Shown: positions 8,507 to 18,278, counted from the first letter of the stretch. The stretch: 64,000 nucleotides of DNA from Saccharothrix carnea (GCF_003014735.1 NZ_PYAX01000004.1:186001-250000), one strand, 5' to 3'. A program made the numbers and translations. The notes: a model not told the origin generated them from the sequence alone.

Positions 8507-10048
8507 GTGCCGACCCTCGGCATGCCCGACCGTCCCCACCTCGACGCCTTCCGCCGGCAGGCCCGTACCTTGCAGCGGAACGTCCGGGCCGGTGACCCCG
8601 ACGCCGCCGCGCGGGTGGCCCGGCACCACCCCGGTGTCCCGTCCGACCAAACTGGCGGGTTCCAGCTCAGCGCGGCGCAGTGGGTCGTCGCCCGCGAACA
8701 CGGGTTCGCCAGTTGGCCGCGGCTTGTGCGATACCTGGACACCGTCGCCGAACACGGCTGGGACACCAGGCTCGGCGCGGCGCCCGCGGCCGGACCGGCG
8801 GAGGAGTTCTGCCGCCTCGCCTGCCTGACCTACAGTCGTGAGGACGGGCCGGACCGGTGGGCGCGGGCCCGGCGGCTGCTGGCCGAACGTCCCGAGCTGA
8901 CCACCCGCCACATCTGGGCCGCGGCGGCGGCCGCCAGTCCGGACGATGTCGGCCGGCTGCTCGCGGAGCGGCCTCGGCGGGTGACCGAGCGCGGTGGCCC
9001 GTTCCGGTGGCGGCCGCTGTTCTACCTCGTCTACTCGCGCTTCGACCCAGACGTGCCGGCCGAGCGCGTGCTCACGGTGGCCCGGCAACTGCTCGACGCG
9101 GGCGCCGACCCGGACGACGGCTACCTCTTCGACGGCCTGCCGTCGCCGTTCACGTTGCTGACCGGGGTGTTCGGCCACGGCGAGCTCGGCAGCCGACGCC
9201 AGCCCCGCCACCCGCACTGGCAGGCGTTGGGCCGGCTGCTGCTGGAGGCGGGCGCCGACCCCAACGACGCCCAGACCCTGTACAACAGGATGTTCGAGCC
9301 GGACGACTCGCACCTGGAGCTGCTGTTCGACTACGGGCTGGGCACCGGCGACGGCGGCCCGTGGAGGACACGGATCACCGAGCTGGACACACCCGCGCAG
9401 TTGCTGCGCACCCAGCTCCGCTGGGCGGTCGAGCACCGCCGACCCGCCCGCGTGCGGCTGCTGGTCGAGCACGGCGTCGACTTCCACTCGCCGTTCGAGG
9501 ACGACGGGCCCGCGTGGAGTCCGGGCGACGGCCGGACACCGGTCGAGCTGGCCCGGCTCGACGGCGACCCGGAGATCGCCGACTACCTCGTCACCCAAGG
9601 CGCGACGCCACCCGACCCCGATCCCGTGCGCGACCTGATCGCCGCGGCGTTCCGCGCCGACCGGTCCACCCTCGACCGGGTCCGCGCCGATCATCCCGAC
9701 GCCGTGACCGACGCCCGCCGCAGCCGCCCGGGCCTCATCGTGTGGGCGGCGGCCCACGCATCCACCGAGACGGTCACGTTGCTCGCGGAACTCGGCTTCG
9801 ACGTGAACGCCTACGGCCGCGGCGACGCGCCGGTCGAACAGCCGTGGGAGACCGCACTGCACCACAGCGCGATGGCCGGCGACGTCGAGCTCACGCGCCG
9901 GCTGTTGGACCTGGGCGCCGACCCCGACCTCCGCGACCGGCGCTTCGACGCGACCCCACTCGACTGGGCCCGGCACTTCCACCAGCTGCCGACCACCGAC
10001 CTGCTCGAACCGGTCACCGCGCCCCCGCCAAGCGGCGAACGGGGGTGA
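8507..10048 (+). CDS. Ankyrin repeat protein
   Basis: 513 residues. Several degenerate ankyrin units are visible with the typical turn phrases LLDAGADPDD, LLLEAGADPND, LVEHGVDF, LAELGFDVNAYG and LLDLGADPDLRD, spread from about residue 185 to the C-terminus. The N-terminal 60 residues (FRRQARTLQRNVRAGDPDA) resemble the helical lead-in of a family of actinobacterial ankyrin proteins. No enzymatic domain or membrane segment is seen, so a protein-binding role is inferred. The GTG start has AAAGGAG six bases upstream, which is the best start in a frame open further upstream. Confidence 0.8.
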   Translation: MPTLGMPDRPHLDAFRRQARTLQRNVRAGDPDAAARVARHHPGVPSDQTGGFQLSAAQWVVAREHGFASWPRLVRYLDTVAEHGWDTRLGAAPAAGPAEEFCRLACLTYSREDGPDRWARARRLLAERPELTTRHIWAAAAAASPDDVGRLLAERPRRVTERGGPFRWRPLFYLVYSRFDPDVPAERVLTVARQLLDAGADPDDGYLFDGLPSPFTLLTGVFGHGELGSRRQPRHPHWQALGRLLLEAGADPNDAQTLYNRMFEPDDSHLELLFDYGLGTGDGGPWRTRITELDTPAQLLRTQLRWAVEHRRPARVRLLVEHGVDFHSPFEDDGPAWSPGDGRTPVELARLDGDPEIADYLVTQGATPPDPDPVRDLIAAAFRADRSTLDRVRADHPDAVTDARRSRPGLIVWAAAHASTETVTLLAELGFDVNAYGRGDAPVEQPWETALHHSAMAGDVELTRRLLDLGADPDLRDRRFDATPLDWARHFHQLPTTDLLEPVTAPPPSGERG

Positions 10049-10176
10049 GGCCGCGGTCGTTCGGTTCGAGACCGCCGGAGTAGCCGCGTGATCCCTCGCC
10101 CGCCGCAGCGCGTAACCCGACTGAGCGCTTTCCCGTCCTCCCGGTCGGTGCCAGGGTGGGAGGTGGACGACCGGGG

Positions 10177-12531
10177 GTGACCGTGGCCGGTGGGGTGATT
10201 GGCGCACGTGTGAGCCGTGCGGAGGACGTGCGGCTGCTCACGGGGCGGGCGGTGTTCATCGACGACCTGCGGCCGCCCGGTGTGCTGGAGGCGGCGATCC
10301 TGCGCAGCCCGCACCCGCATGCCCGGATCGTGCGCCTCGACACGACCGCGGCCGCCGCGCACCCCGGTGTGTTCGCCGTCGTCACGGGTGCGGACGTGAA
10401 GTCGCTGGTGCGGCGGCCGCAGCCGTTGATCTGGCGGCTGGCGCCCGGCGGTCCCGAGACGGTCGCGTACCCGCTCGCGGTCGACAAGGTGCTCTACACC
10501 GGGCACGGTCTGGCGGCCGTCGCCGCGGTCGACCGGGCCACGGCCGAGGACGCGCTGGAGCTGATCGACGTCGAGTACGAGCCGTTGCCGGCCGTCACGA
10601 CGCTGGAGCAGGCGCTGGCGCCGGACGCGCCCCGGCTGCACGAGGACTGGCCGGACAACGTGGCGGGCCGCGCCGTGGTGGCGCAAGGCGACGTGGAGGC
10701 GGCGTTCGCGGGGGCCGACGTGGTGCTGCGGGAGACGTTCCGCTTCGCCCGGCAGTGGGGCGCGTCCCTGGAGACGCGGGGCGTCGTCGCGACGTGGGAC
10801 CCGTTCACCTCGCACCTGGACGCGTGGGTCAACACCCAGAGCCCGCACCTGATCCGCGAGCTGTTCGCCGAGGTCCTCGGCTTGTCGGTGGACAAGGTGC
10901 GGGTGCGCGTGCCCGACATCGGCGGCGGCTTCGGCAGCAAGTCGGGCTTCTACGGCGACCAGGTGGTGGCCGCGGTCCTGTCCCGCGTGTCCGGGCGGCC
11001 GGTGAAGTTCCTCGAGGACCGGCGGGAGAGCTTCGTCGCCACCGTGCACGCGCGGGAGCAGCGCATCGACGTCGAGGTGGCGGCGCGGACAGACGGCACG
11101 ATCACCGGCCTGCGCGGCACCGTGCACGGCGTGCTCGGCGCCAACTTCAGCACCGTGGGCCTCAGCCCGTGCTGGACGACCGCCGCCATCATGACCGGGC
11201 CGTACGCCATCCCGGCGGTCGAGCTGGACGTCGTCGGCGTCGTCACGAACAAGCCGCCCTACGGCGCGTACCGGGGGTACGGGCTGCCCAAGGCGAACTT
11301 CGTGCACGAGCACGTGGTGGAGGCGCTGGCCCGGCACCTCGGCCTCGACCCGCACGAGGTGCGGCGGCGCAACTTCGTGACCGAGTTCCCCTACCAGAGC
11401 CCGGTGTTCGTCTACGACAGCGGCCGGTACGCCGAGTGCCTGGACCTGTGCCGCGACGCCGTGCGCCGTGCCGGGTGGGCCGACCGGGTGGCCCGTGCGC
11501 GTGCCGAGGGCGCGCACATGGGCATCGGATACGCCTTCCACAACGAGGTGTCCGCGTTCGCGCCGTCCCGGATCGTCAACATGTCGGGGCTGGACCACTC
11601 CGGGTTCGACGAGGCCGCGGTGCGCATCGACTCGAGCGGGCGCGTGACCGTCCACACCGGACAGACGTCGATGGGTCAGGGCATCCACACGGCGCTGGCG
11701 CAGGTCGCGGCGCACGCGCTGGACGTGCCGCTGGACCACGTCACGGTGGTCTCCGGTGACACCGACTCCGCCCCGTACACCGGGTACGGCACCGCGGCCA
11801 GCCGTGCCGCCGCGGTCGGTGGCGCGGCCGTGCTCAACGCCGCCACCCGACTGCGGGCCAAGGTGCTGCGCATCGCCGCCCACGTCTTCGAGGCCTCGCC
11901 GGACGACCTGGAGATCAGCGACGGCGTGGTGTCGGTCAAGGGCGTGCCGGGGCGCAGCGTGACCTTGGCGGCCATCGGTGACGCGGCCTACCGGCGACCG
12001 CACGGCGTGCTGCCCGACGACGAGGAGCCGACGCTGCACGAGCGCGAGGTGTACGACCCCGTCAACGTCGCCACGGCGTTCGGCTGCACGGCCGTGCTCG
12101 CCTCCGTCGACGTGGAGACCGGTGCCGTGGAACTCCTCGGCTACCTCATCGCCCACGACTGCGGCACGATGATCAACCCGATGATCGTGGAGGGGCAGCT
12201 CCAGGGCGGCGCGGCGCAGGCCATCGGCGGCGCGCTGTACGAGCGGCTGGCCTACGACGCGTCGGGGGAAGCGCTGACCCGGTCGTTCGCCGAGTACCTG
12301 CTGCCGACTGCCGGCGTGGTGCCGCCGTTCGGCATCAACCACATGGAGACGCCCGCCGACCACATCCCCGGCGGCTTCAAGGGAGCCGGGGAGGCCGGGG
12401 TGATCGGTGGCGGTGCGGCGATCGCGCACGCCGTGGAGGACGCGCTGGCGGAGTTCGGCGTGCGGATCACGTCGCTGCCGATCACACCGCCGGACCTGCT
12501 GGCCGCGATCCGGGCGGGGGCCGAGCGGTGA
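10177..12531 (+). CDS. Molybdenum hydroxylase large (molybdopterin-cytosine-dinucleotide) subunit
   Basis: 784 residues, the size of xanthine dehydrogenase/CoxL-type large subunits. Family motifs are present: GGGFGSKSG, GAYRGYG (about 362-368), GQTSMGQGIH and GAGEAG with the catalytic Glu near residue 737. The AYxCSFR active-site loop of form I CO dehydrogenase is absent, so a CO-oxidising role is unlikely; a purine, aldehyde or N-heterocycle hydroxylase is more plausible. It forms an operon with the FAD and 2Fe-2S subunits by GTGA overlaps. The exact start among the GTGs at 10156, 10177 and 10183 is uncertain; GGAGGTGG precedes 10177. Confidence 0.88.
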   Translation: MTVAGGVIGARVSRAEDVRLLTGRAVFIDDLRPPGVLEAAILRSPHPHARIVRLDTTAAAAHPGVFAVVTGADVKSLVRRPQPLIWRLAPGGPETVAYPLAVDKVLYTGHGLAAVAAVDRATAEDALELIDVEYEPLPAVTTLEQALAPDAPRLHEDWPDNVAGRAVVAQGDVEAAFAGADVVLRETFRFARQWGASLETRGVVATWDPFTSHLDAWVNTQSPHLIRELFAEVLGLSVDKVRVRVPDIGGGFGSKSGFYGDQVVAAVLSRVSGRPVKFLEDRRESFVATVHAREQRIDVEVAARTDGTITGLRGTVHGVLGANFSTVGLSPCWTTAAIMTGPYAIPAVELDVVGVVTNKPPYGAYRGYGLPKANFVHEHVVEALARHLGLDPHEVRRRNFVTEFPYQSPVFVYDSGRYAECLDLCRDAVRRAGWADRVARARAEGAHMGIGYAFHNEVSAFAPSRIVNMSGLDHSGFDEAAVRIDSSGRVTVHTGQTSMGQGIHTALAQVAAHALDVPLDHVTVVSGDTDSAPYTGYGTAASRAAAVGGAAVLNAATRLRAKVLRIAAHVFEASPDDLEISDGVVSVKGVPGRSVTLAAIGDAAYRRPHGVLPDDEEPTLHEREVYDPVNVATAFGCTAVLASVDVETGAVELLGYLIAHDCGTMINPMIVEGQLQGGAAQAIGGALYERLAYDASGEALTRSFAEYLLPTAGVVPPFGINHMETPADHIPGGFKGAGEAGVIGGGAAIAHAVEDALAEFGVRITSLPITPPDLLAAIRAGAER

Positions 12532-13373
12532 AGGCGGCGCGGTTCGACTACGTCCGGGCGACCACGGTGGACGTGGCGGTGGACGCGCTCGCGCGGGGCG
12601 CCGTCGCGTTGGCGGGCGGCCAGAGCCTCGTCCCGCTGCTGAACGCGCGGTCGCGGCGGCCGGAGGTCGTGGTCGACGTGTCCCGGTTGCCGTTGACCGG
12701 CGTCGAGCAGGACGGTTCGACGCTCGTGCTCGGGGCACTGACCCGGCTGCGCGCCGCCGAGACGTCCCCGGTCGTGCGGCGGGCCGTGCCGCTGCTGGCC
12801 GAGGCCCTGACGCACGTCGGTCACGTGTCCGTGCGCAACCGCGGCACCGTGGGCGGCAGCGTCGCGCACGCCGACCCGGCGGCGGAGCTGCCCGCGGTCT
12901 TCCTGGCGCTGGACGCGGTCTTCACGGCCCGGGGTCCCGGTGGTACGAGGGAGGTCGACGCCCGCGACTTCTTCCTCGGCCCGTACCGCACGGCGTTGGC
13001 CCCGGACGAACTGCTCACCGACATCCGCGTCCCACTGCCACCGCCGACTGCCCGGCACGGCCTCGCCGAACTGAGCCGCCGCCCCAACGACCTGGCGATC
13101 ACGGCGGTCTTCACCTCGGTCACGCTCACCGACCGCGTCGTCACCGAGGCCCGCATCGCCGTGGCCGGTGCGGCGCCCACTCCTATCCGTGCTCACGCGG
13201 CGGAAGAGCTGCTGCGGGGCCAAGCCCTCACCCCGGAGGTGTTGGCCGGGGTCGCGGACGCGGCGGCGGACGCGACCGATCCCGTCGACGACGTGCACGC
13301 CCCGGCCGCGTACCGCCGCGACATGACGGCCGTGCTCACCCGCAGGGCGCTGCGGCAGGCGGTGGGCGGGTGA
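12528..13373 (+). CDS. Molybdenum hydroxylase FAD-binding medium subunit
   Basis: 281 residues of the CoxM/XdhB type. FAD-binding motifs are AGGQSLVP near residue 25-32 and TVGGSVAHADP near 105-115. It carries electrons from the 2Fe-2S clusters to the external acceptor. The GTG start overlaps the stop of the large subunit by four bases. The gene order large-medium-small differs from the M-S-L order of classical cox operons. No maturation gene lies in the window. Confidence 0.88.
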   Translation: MKAARFDYVRATTVDVAVDALARGAVALAGGQSLVPLLNARSRRPEVVVDVSRLPLTGVEQDGSTLVLGALTRLRAAETSPVVRRAVPLLAEALTHVGHVSVRNRGTVGGSVAHADPAAELPAVFLALDAVFTARGPGGTREVDARDFFLGPYRTALAPDELLTDIRVPLPPPTARHGLAELSRRPNDLAITAVFTSVTLTDRVVTEARIAVAGAAPTPIRAHAAEELLRGQALTPEVLAGVADAAADATDPVDDVHAPAAYRRDMTAVLTRRALRQAVGG

Positions 13374-13867
13374 AGATCACCGTCACGGTCAACGGCCAGA
13401 CCAGCACCGCCGACTGCGAACCCCGCCGCACGCTCGCCGACTTCCTGCGCCACGACCTGGGCCTCACCGGTGTGCACGTCGGCTGCGAGCATGGCGCGTG
13501 CGGCTCGTGCACGGTCCTGCTGGACGGCGCGACGGCCCGCTCGTGCTGCGTCCTGGCGGTTCAGGCGGACGGCAGCGAGATCACCACGGTCGAAGGCCTG
13601 GCGACCACGTCCCTGTCCCCGCTGCAGGAGTCGTTCCGCCGCCACCACGCGCTGCAGTGCGGCTTCTGCACACCGGGAATGCTGGCCGTGGCGACGGAAC
13701 TGCTGCGCGACAACCCCTCCCCCACCGAGGCCGAGATCCGCACCGCGATCTCCGGCAACCTCTGCCGCTGCACGGGCTACCACAACATCGTCACCGCCAT
13801 CGCCGCCGCCCGCGACCAGGGCGACTCGCCGAACGCCGACACCCCACCGCAGCCACCCGAAGCCTGA
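13370..13867 (+). CDS. Molybdenum hydroxylase 2Fe-2S small subunit
   Basis: 165 residues of the CoxS/XdhC type. The plant-ferredoxin-like cluster is bound by C39, C44, C47 and a Cys at 59/60. The C-terminal cluster is bound by C97-x2-C100 and C132-x-C134 (CGFCTPGM, CRCTGYHN). A Pro-rich acidic tail follows residue 150. The GTG start overlaps the upstream stop by four bases, so all three subunits are translationally coupled. It ends facing the cyanase gene. Confidence 0.9.
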   Translation: MKITVTVNGQTSTADCEPRRTLADFLRHDLGLTGVHVGCEHGACGSCTVLLDGATARSCCVLAVQADGSEITTVEGLATTSLSPLQESFRRHHALQCGFCTPGMLAVATELLRDNPSPTEAEIRTAISGNLCRCTGYHNIVTAIAAARDQGDSPNADTPPQPPEA

Positions 13868-13906
13868 CCACGGCCTCCCGCCCCGGCTGGTTCGACACCG
13901 ACCGCG

Positions 13907-13929
13907 GAGGTCTACCACGCGTGGACCTC
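13907..13929. terminator. Hairpin between convergent genes
   Basis: GAGGT and CCACG pair with CGTGG and ACCTC, leaving a three-base bulge. The 153-bp gap lies between the hydroxylase operon and the minus-strand cyanase gene, so a bidirectional terminator is plausible. Confidence 0.4.
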
Positions 13930-14020
13930 TACCCCGGCTCCCGTCACATCAGCCCGGCTTCAACCCGACGAATCGTCGCGTGCCGGCCGGAGTTGACCGG
14001 GCAGGTGGGGCAGACCCGGG

Positions 14021-14470
14021 TCACCAGCGGTAGTCGAGGAACTTGCCGTCGAAGGTGACCACCACTCGGTCGCCGTCCGGGTCCGGGCGGCGCGCGATGT
14101 CGACCTTGAAGTTGATCGCGCTCATGATGCCGTCGCCGAACTCCTCGTGGATCAGCTCCTTCAGCGCCGGCCCGTAGACCGACAGCGCCTCGACGAAGCG
14201 GTAGATCGTCGGGTCGTTCATGGCGGCCGGGTCCGTGCCGCGGGACGGCTGGCACCGCAGGCTCTCCGCGACCGCGTCGTCCAGGTCGAGAAGAGCGCAG
14301 ACCGTAGTGGCCTGTTCCGGCGTCATCGGGTGCTGCCCGAGCAGGGCGGCGGTGACCCACACGACCGGGGCGCCGAGCTCGTCGGCGATCCGCGCCCAGG
14401 TCAGGCCCTTGCGCACCCGGGCGGCGACCACCAGGTCGGCGGCCTCGGACTTGCTCATGATCGGGGTCAT
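14021..14470 (-). CDS. cynS: Cyanase (cyanate hydratase)
   Basis: 149 residues, close to the usual 147-156. Catalytic R91, E94 and S117 match E. coli Arg96, Glu99 and Ser122 with a constant offset of five. The N-terminal five-helix domain (LTWARIADELGAPVVWVTAALLG) and the C-terminal decamer-forming strand region (GIMSAINFKVDI, ending FLDYRW) are intact. It converts cyanate and bicarbonate to ammonia and CO2. The ATG at 14470 has GGGAG eight bases upstream; a GTG three codons earlier is less likely. It is divergent from an FNT-family channel across 179 bp. Confidence 0.93.
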   Translation of the reverse strand: MTPIMSKSEAADLVVAARVRKGLTWARIADELGAPVVWVTAALLGQHPMTPEQATTVCALLDLDDAVAESLRCQPSRGTDPAAMNDPTIYRFVEALSVYGPALKELIHEEFGDGIMSAINFKVDIARRPDPDGDRVVVTFDGKFLDYRW

Positions 14471-14649
14471 GACGATCACTCCCAGCTCGCGGCGTGCGCA
14501 CAGACTTCCGCAGGTTCGTTGCGGCGGTGTAAACGATCACGCCAAAATCACCGACCTCCGGAGTGAGACTGTCGTGATCCGGCGGTCACACGGAGGACAC
14601 GTCCGGTGCTCAAACTCCATCACCATTCCCACCGAAGGAGCGACGTTCC

Positions 14650-15504
14650 ATGACCTACGTCAACCCGGCGGAGTTGGTCCGGAAGATGATCGACGCCGGT
14701 GAGGCCAAGGCGTTCATGTCCACCCGCGACACCGTCATCCGGGCGTTCATGGCCGGTGCGATCCTCGCGCTCGCCGCCGCGTTCGCGGTCACGGTCACCG
14801 TGCAGACCGGCAACGCGCTCGTCGGGGCGCTGCTCTTCCCGGTCGGGTTCTGCCTGCTCTACCTGCTGGGCTTCGACCTGCTCACCGGCGTCTTCACGCT
14901 CGTACCGCTCGCGTGGATCGACAAGCGGCCCGGTGTCCGGCTGCGCACGGTGCTGCGCAACTGGTCGCTGGTGTTCGTCGGCAACTTCGCCGGTGCGCTC
15001 GTCGTCGCGCTCATGATGGGAGTGATCGTCACCTTCGGGTTCTCGGTGGAGCCGAACGAGGTCGGGCAGCGGCTCGGTGAGATCGGGGAGAGCAGGACCG
15101 TCGGCTACGCGGAGCACGGCGCGGCCGGGATGCTGACGCTGTTCATCCGCGGAGTGCTGTGCAACTGGATGGTGTCCACCGGCGTCGTCGCCGCGATGAT
15201 CTCGACTTCGGTGTCCGGCAAGGTGATCGCGATGTGGATGCCGATCCTCGTCTTCTTCTACATGGGTTTCGAGCACTCGATCGTCAACATGTTCCTGTTC
15301 CCGTCCGGCCTGCTGCTCGGCGGCGACTTCTCGCTCGGCGACTACCTCTTCTGGAACGAGATCCCCACCGTGATCGGGAACCTGGTCGGCGGTCTGTCGT
15401 TCGTGGGGCTGACGATGTACGCGACCCACGCCCGCCCCGGCCCGTCCCGCAGGAACGGGCTGTCCGCGGACGTGGAGGTGCCGGTCAAGACGACGGTCAG
15501 GTAG
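14650..15504 (+). CDS. Formate/nitrite transporter (FNT) family channel
   Basis: 284 residues with six predicted membrane helices and the FocA/NirC layout. The internal repeat includes GFDLLTGVFT near residue 75 and NWMVSTGVV near 175, regions that line the pore in FNT proteins. It would pass small monovalent anions such as formate or nitrite across the plasma membrane. Its divergent position from cyanase makes cyanate, bicarbonate or nitrite candidate substrates, an inference from context only. The ATG start has GGAG 10 bases upstream. Confidence 0.88.
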   Translation: MTYVNPAELVRKMIDAGEAKAFMSTRDTVIRAFMAGAILALAAAFAVTVTVQTGNALVGALLFPVGFCLLYLLGFDLLTGVFTLVPLAWIDKRPGVRLRTVLRNWSLVFVGNFAGALVVALMMGVIVTFGFSVEPNEVGQRLGEIGESRTVGYAEHGAAGMLTLFIRGVLCNWMVSTGVVAAMISTSVSGKVIAMWMPILVFFYMGFEHSIVNMFLFPSGLLLGGDFSLGDYLFWNEIPTVIGNLVGGLSFVGLTMYATHARPGPSRRNGLSADVEVPVKTTVR

Positions 15505-15602
15505 TGACGGCCCAGAGGCGTTGCCACGTCGCTCGTGGACGTGCTGCCACGCACCTGGAGCCGGTCTGGCGCCCGCGCCCGAGAAGTTGGCGCTGAGGCC
15601 GA

Positions 15603-18278
15603 TCAGTTCCCGGATCGCTCGGGAGCCCCGGCGTCGTCGATCAGGGCGGCCAGTTCCGCGCGGTTGGAGATGCCGAGTTTCGTGCTGACGCGGTAGAGGT
15701 GGTTCTCGACCGTGCGGACGGACACGAACAGCCGCTGGGCGATGTCGGCGTTGGACAGGCCGCCCGCGACGAGGGTGAGGATCTCGTGCTGCCGGCGGGT
15801 GAGCTCCGGCGGCGCGGTGAGGGCCGCCAGCGCGGGAGTCCGGGCGTCTTCGCAGGCTTGCGCGAGCTTGCGGGCACGAGCCGTCGCGGTCTGGGCGGAC
15901 CCGTGGCGGTGGTGCCGGTAGTGGGCGCCAGCCGCCTGTGCCGCGGCGTCCACGGCCACGAGCAGTGCGCCCAGCTGTTCCAGCCGCACCGAGACGGCCT
16001 GCAAGCCCGGACCGTCGTCGGCGGCCAGGGCACGGGCGTGCGCGGCCGCGATCCGGGCGCCGGGCCCGTCGACCTCGGTGGCGAGCCGGGCCAGCCGGTC
16101 GGCCACCGTGCGGTCGCCGAAGCGGACCGCGGTGTGCAGCGCGAGGACCTCCACCGTCGACTGGCCCTGCGACGCGGCGACCTCGGCCGCCTGACGGGCC
16201 ACCGCGGCGGCTTCGCTCACCCCGCCCTCCGCCGCGACCACCCAGGATCGCGCCAGCAGCACGTCCGGGGCCAGGTAGACGCAGGTGGGGTGGTGCTCGG
16301 CCGTCATCTCCAGCAGGGCACGGCGGGCCGGAGCCGGCTCACCGCGCATCCCGAGGGCGGTGGTGAGGCCCACCAGCGCGATGAACGACCAGCCGTTGGC
16401 GTCCGCCTCGCGGTGCGCCGCGACGGCCTGGCGGTACCGGCGCGCCGCGGTCTCGACCTGGCCGCGGACGGTCGCCGACTCCGCGGCCATGAAACTGGTG
16501 AAGGCGTCGACCGGACGTCCCAGCGACTCGGTGCACGGCCCGCGGAACCGCTGCGCGATCCGGTCCGCCTGGTCCGGCAGGCCGGCCAGGAGCAGCCCCC
16601 GCGTCGCGAACACCACCACGAGTGCCCGCTCGTGCAGCCCCACTCCCGGCGCTCCGACGTCGGTCCGCCGCAAGGCCGCCTCGATGTCGTCGAGGCGACC
16701 GAGTCCTCCGCTCGCCATCGCCAGTCCCCAGCTCGCCCACGGCACCGCGGCGGCGGGGCAGCGCGGGTGGGAGAGCACCTCGGCACTCGCTTCGGCGGCC
16801 CGCGCCGTGCGTCCCAGGTGGGCGTCCAGCACCGAGCGGACCCCGGCCAGCACGAGGTCGGCGGACTCGTCGCTCGTCGTGCGCGCCGCGGCGGCGAGCT
16901 CGGCCTCGGCCTCCGCCGGTCGGCCGGCCCAGGCCAGGACCTTCGCCCGGGCCATCGCGGCCTGGGCGTGCTGGAGGTCGGTTCGGGCCAGGGCGCGCAG
17001 CGCGGCCCACTCGCCACCGGCCTCGATCATGCGGCCGGTCCAGCCGAGGGCGTTGCCCAGCAGCAGCCGCGGCTCGAACCCGCCACCGGCGGACACCGCG
17101 GCCCTGGCGAGCCGGGTGGCCAGCGCGAGGTCACCCACTTCGACGGCCCGGCGGGCGGCGTCGGTGAGCAGCGCGACCTCGGGTTGCGCACCGGAGTCCA
17201 GCAGCAGGACCGCGCGGCGCAGCGCGTCGTCGGCCCGGCGCCCGCCCGTGGCGCTCAGCGCGGCCGCGATCCGCCGGCGCAGCCGCTGGGCGTACAGCGC
17301 GCCGGCCCGCCGCCGCTGCACCTCGCCGAACATCGGGTCGGTCAGGCGGGCCTGCCAGCGCCGCCCCTGCGGGAAGACCTCGATGAGGCCCCTGGCCTCG
17401 ACCTCCTCCATCGCGCAGGCGCCGGTCAGCTCCGCCAGCAGCGGCACCTCCAGCGGACCGCCGAACGCGAGCACGTCGAGCACGTCGAGCTGGCGCTGCG
17501 GCAGCTCACCGATCCGGGTGGACACCAGGTCGAGCAACGCCGGGGACAAACCCGGCCGCCCCGACCACCGCCACACCCCGACTGACTCGCGCAGCCGGTC
17601 CGCAGCCAGCTCGTGGTCGACCAGCTGCCGCAGGTACAGGGCGTTGCCCCGGGTGATGGACCACAGCCGCTGCGTCGCGGCGTCGTCCACCGGGCCACCC
17701 AGCCTGGTCTCCACCAGGGCCGCGATCTGCCGGCAGGACAGCGGTTCGAGTTCCAGCCGCGGCAGGTGCCCGTCCTTCCACAACGCCGTCACCGCGTCCG
17801 GCACCGGCTCGCCCGTCCGCAGCGTGAGCAGCACGCTCGCCGCCTTGCGCAGCACGAGCTGGTGGACCAGCACCGCGGACAGCTCGTCGAGCAGGTGCGC
17901 GTCGTCCACCACGACGACCACCCCGGCCGGGCGGGTGTCCGCCAGCAGCTCCTCGACGGCCCGGGGCACCGCCCTGATCGGATCCGGTTCGGCGAGTCTC
18001 AGGGTCGCCGCGAAGGCACCCAGCGGCACCGTCCGCGCCGAAGCCGTGCCCGCCACCCACCGGACCAGCGCGCCCCGCCGCTCGGCCGCCGTCAGCGCTT
18101 CCTGGGCCAGGCGGGTCTTTCCCACCCCCGCCGCGCCGGTCAGCACCATTCCGGCTGGCCCGTCCGGGCGACGCCGGATCGAGGCGGAAATCAGGTTCAG
18201 CTCCTCGGTCCGGCCGACCAGGGGCCAGCTCCAGGCGGACGTGGACGGTTCCTGGTGCACCGGGGTCATGCCGTTCAT
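15603..18278 (-). CDS. LAL-type LuxR transcriptional regulator with AAA ATPase domain
   Basis: 891 residues. The P-loop GAAGVGKT is at 48-55, and the Walker B-like VVVVDDAHLL is near residue 120. A long helical TPR-like middle is followed by a LuxR helix-turn-helix in the last 65 residues (LTRRQHEIL, GLSNADIAQRL, SVRTVENHL). LAL regulators are large activators, often within secondary-metabolite clusters. It is divergent from the haloperoxidase-like gene with an inverted repeat between them, so it is the likely pathway regulator of the halogenation cluster. The ATG has GGGGGAG seven bases upstream. Confidence 0.88.
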   Translation of the reverse strand: MNGMTPVHQEPSTSAWSWPLVGRTEELNLISASIRRRPDGPAGMVLTGAAGVGKTRLAQEALTAAERRGALVRWVAGTASARTVPLGAFAATLRLAEPDPIRAVPRAVEELLADTRPAGVVVVVDDAHLLDELSAVLVHQLVLRKAASVLLTLRTGEPVPDAVTALWKDGHLPRLELEPLSCRQIAALVETRLGGPVDDAATQRLWSITRGNALYLRQLVDHELAADRLRESVGVWRWSGRPGLSPALLDLVSTRIGELPQRQLDVLDVLAFGGPLEVPLLAELTGACAMEEVEARGLIEVFPQGRRWQARLTDPMFGEVQRRRAGALYAQRLRRRIAAALSATGGRRADDALRRAVLLLDSGAQPEVALLTDAARRAVEVGDLALATRLARAAVSAGGGFEPRLLLGNALGWTGRMIEAGGEWAALRALARTDLQHAQAAMARAKVLAWAGRPAEAEAELAAAARTTSDESADLVLAGVRSVLDAHLGRTARAAEASAEVLSHPRCPAAAVPWASWGLAMASGGLGRLDDIEAALRRTDVGAPGVGLHERALVVVFATRGLLLAGLPDQADRIAQRFRGPCTESLGRPVDAFTSFMAAESATVRGQVETAARRYRQAVAAHREADANGWSFIALVGLTTALGMRGEPAPARRALLEMTAEHHPTCVYLAPDVLLARSWVVAAEGGVSEAAAVARQAAEVAASQGQSTVEVLALHTAVRFGDRTVADRLARLATEVDGPGARIAAAHARALAADDGPGLQAVSVRLEQLGALLVAVDAAAQAAGAHYRHHRHGSAQTATARARKLAQACEDARTPALAALTAPPELTRRQHEILTLVAGGLSNADIAQRLFVSVRTVENHLYRVSTKLGISNRAELAALIDDAGAPERSGN

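Noticed and set aside
10177-13867. Form I aerobic CO dehydrogenase
   Set aside because: The large subunit lacks the AYxCSFR loop and the gene order is not M-S-L.
15525-15543. CACGTC-N7-GACGTG hairpin between the FNT and LuxR genes as terminator
   Set aside because: The stem is only six base pairs and overlaps an alternative CCACG/CGTGG pairing; support is too weak to annotate.
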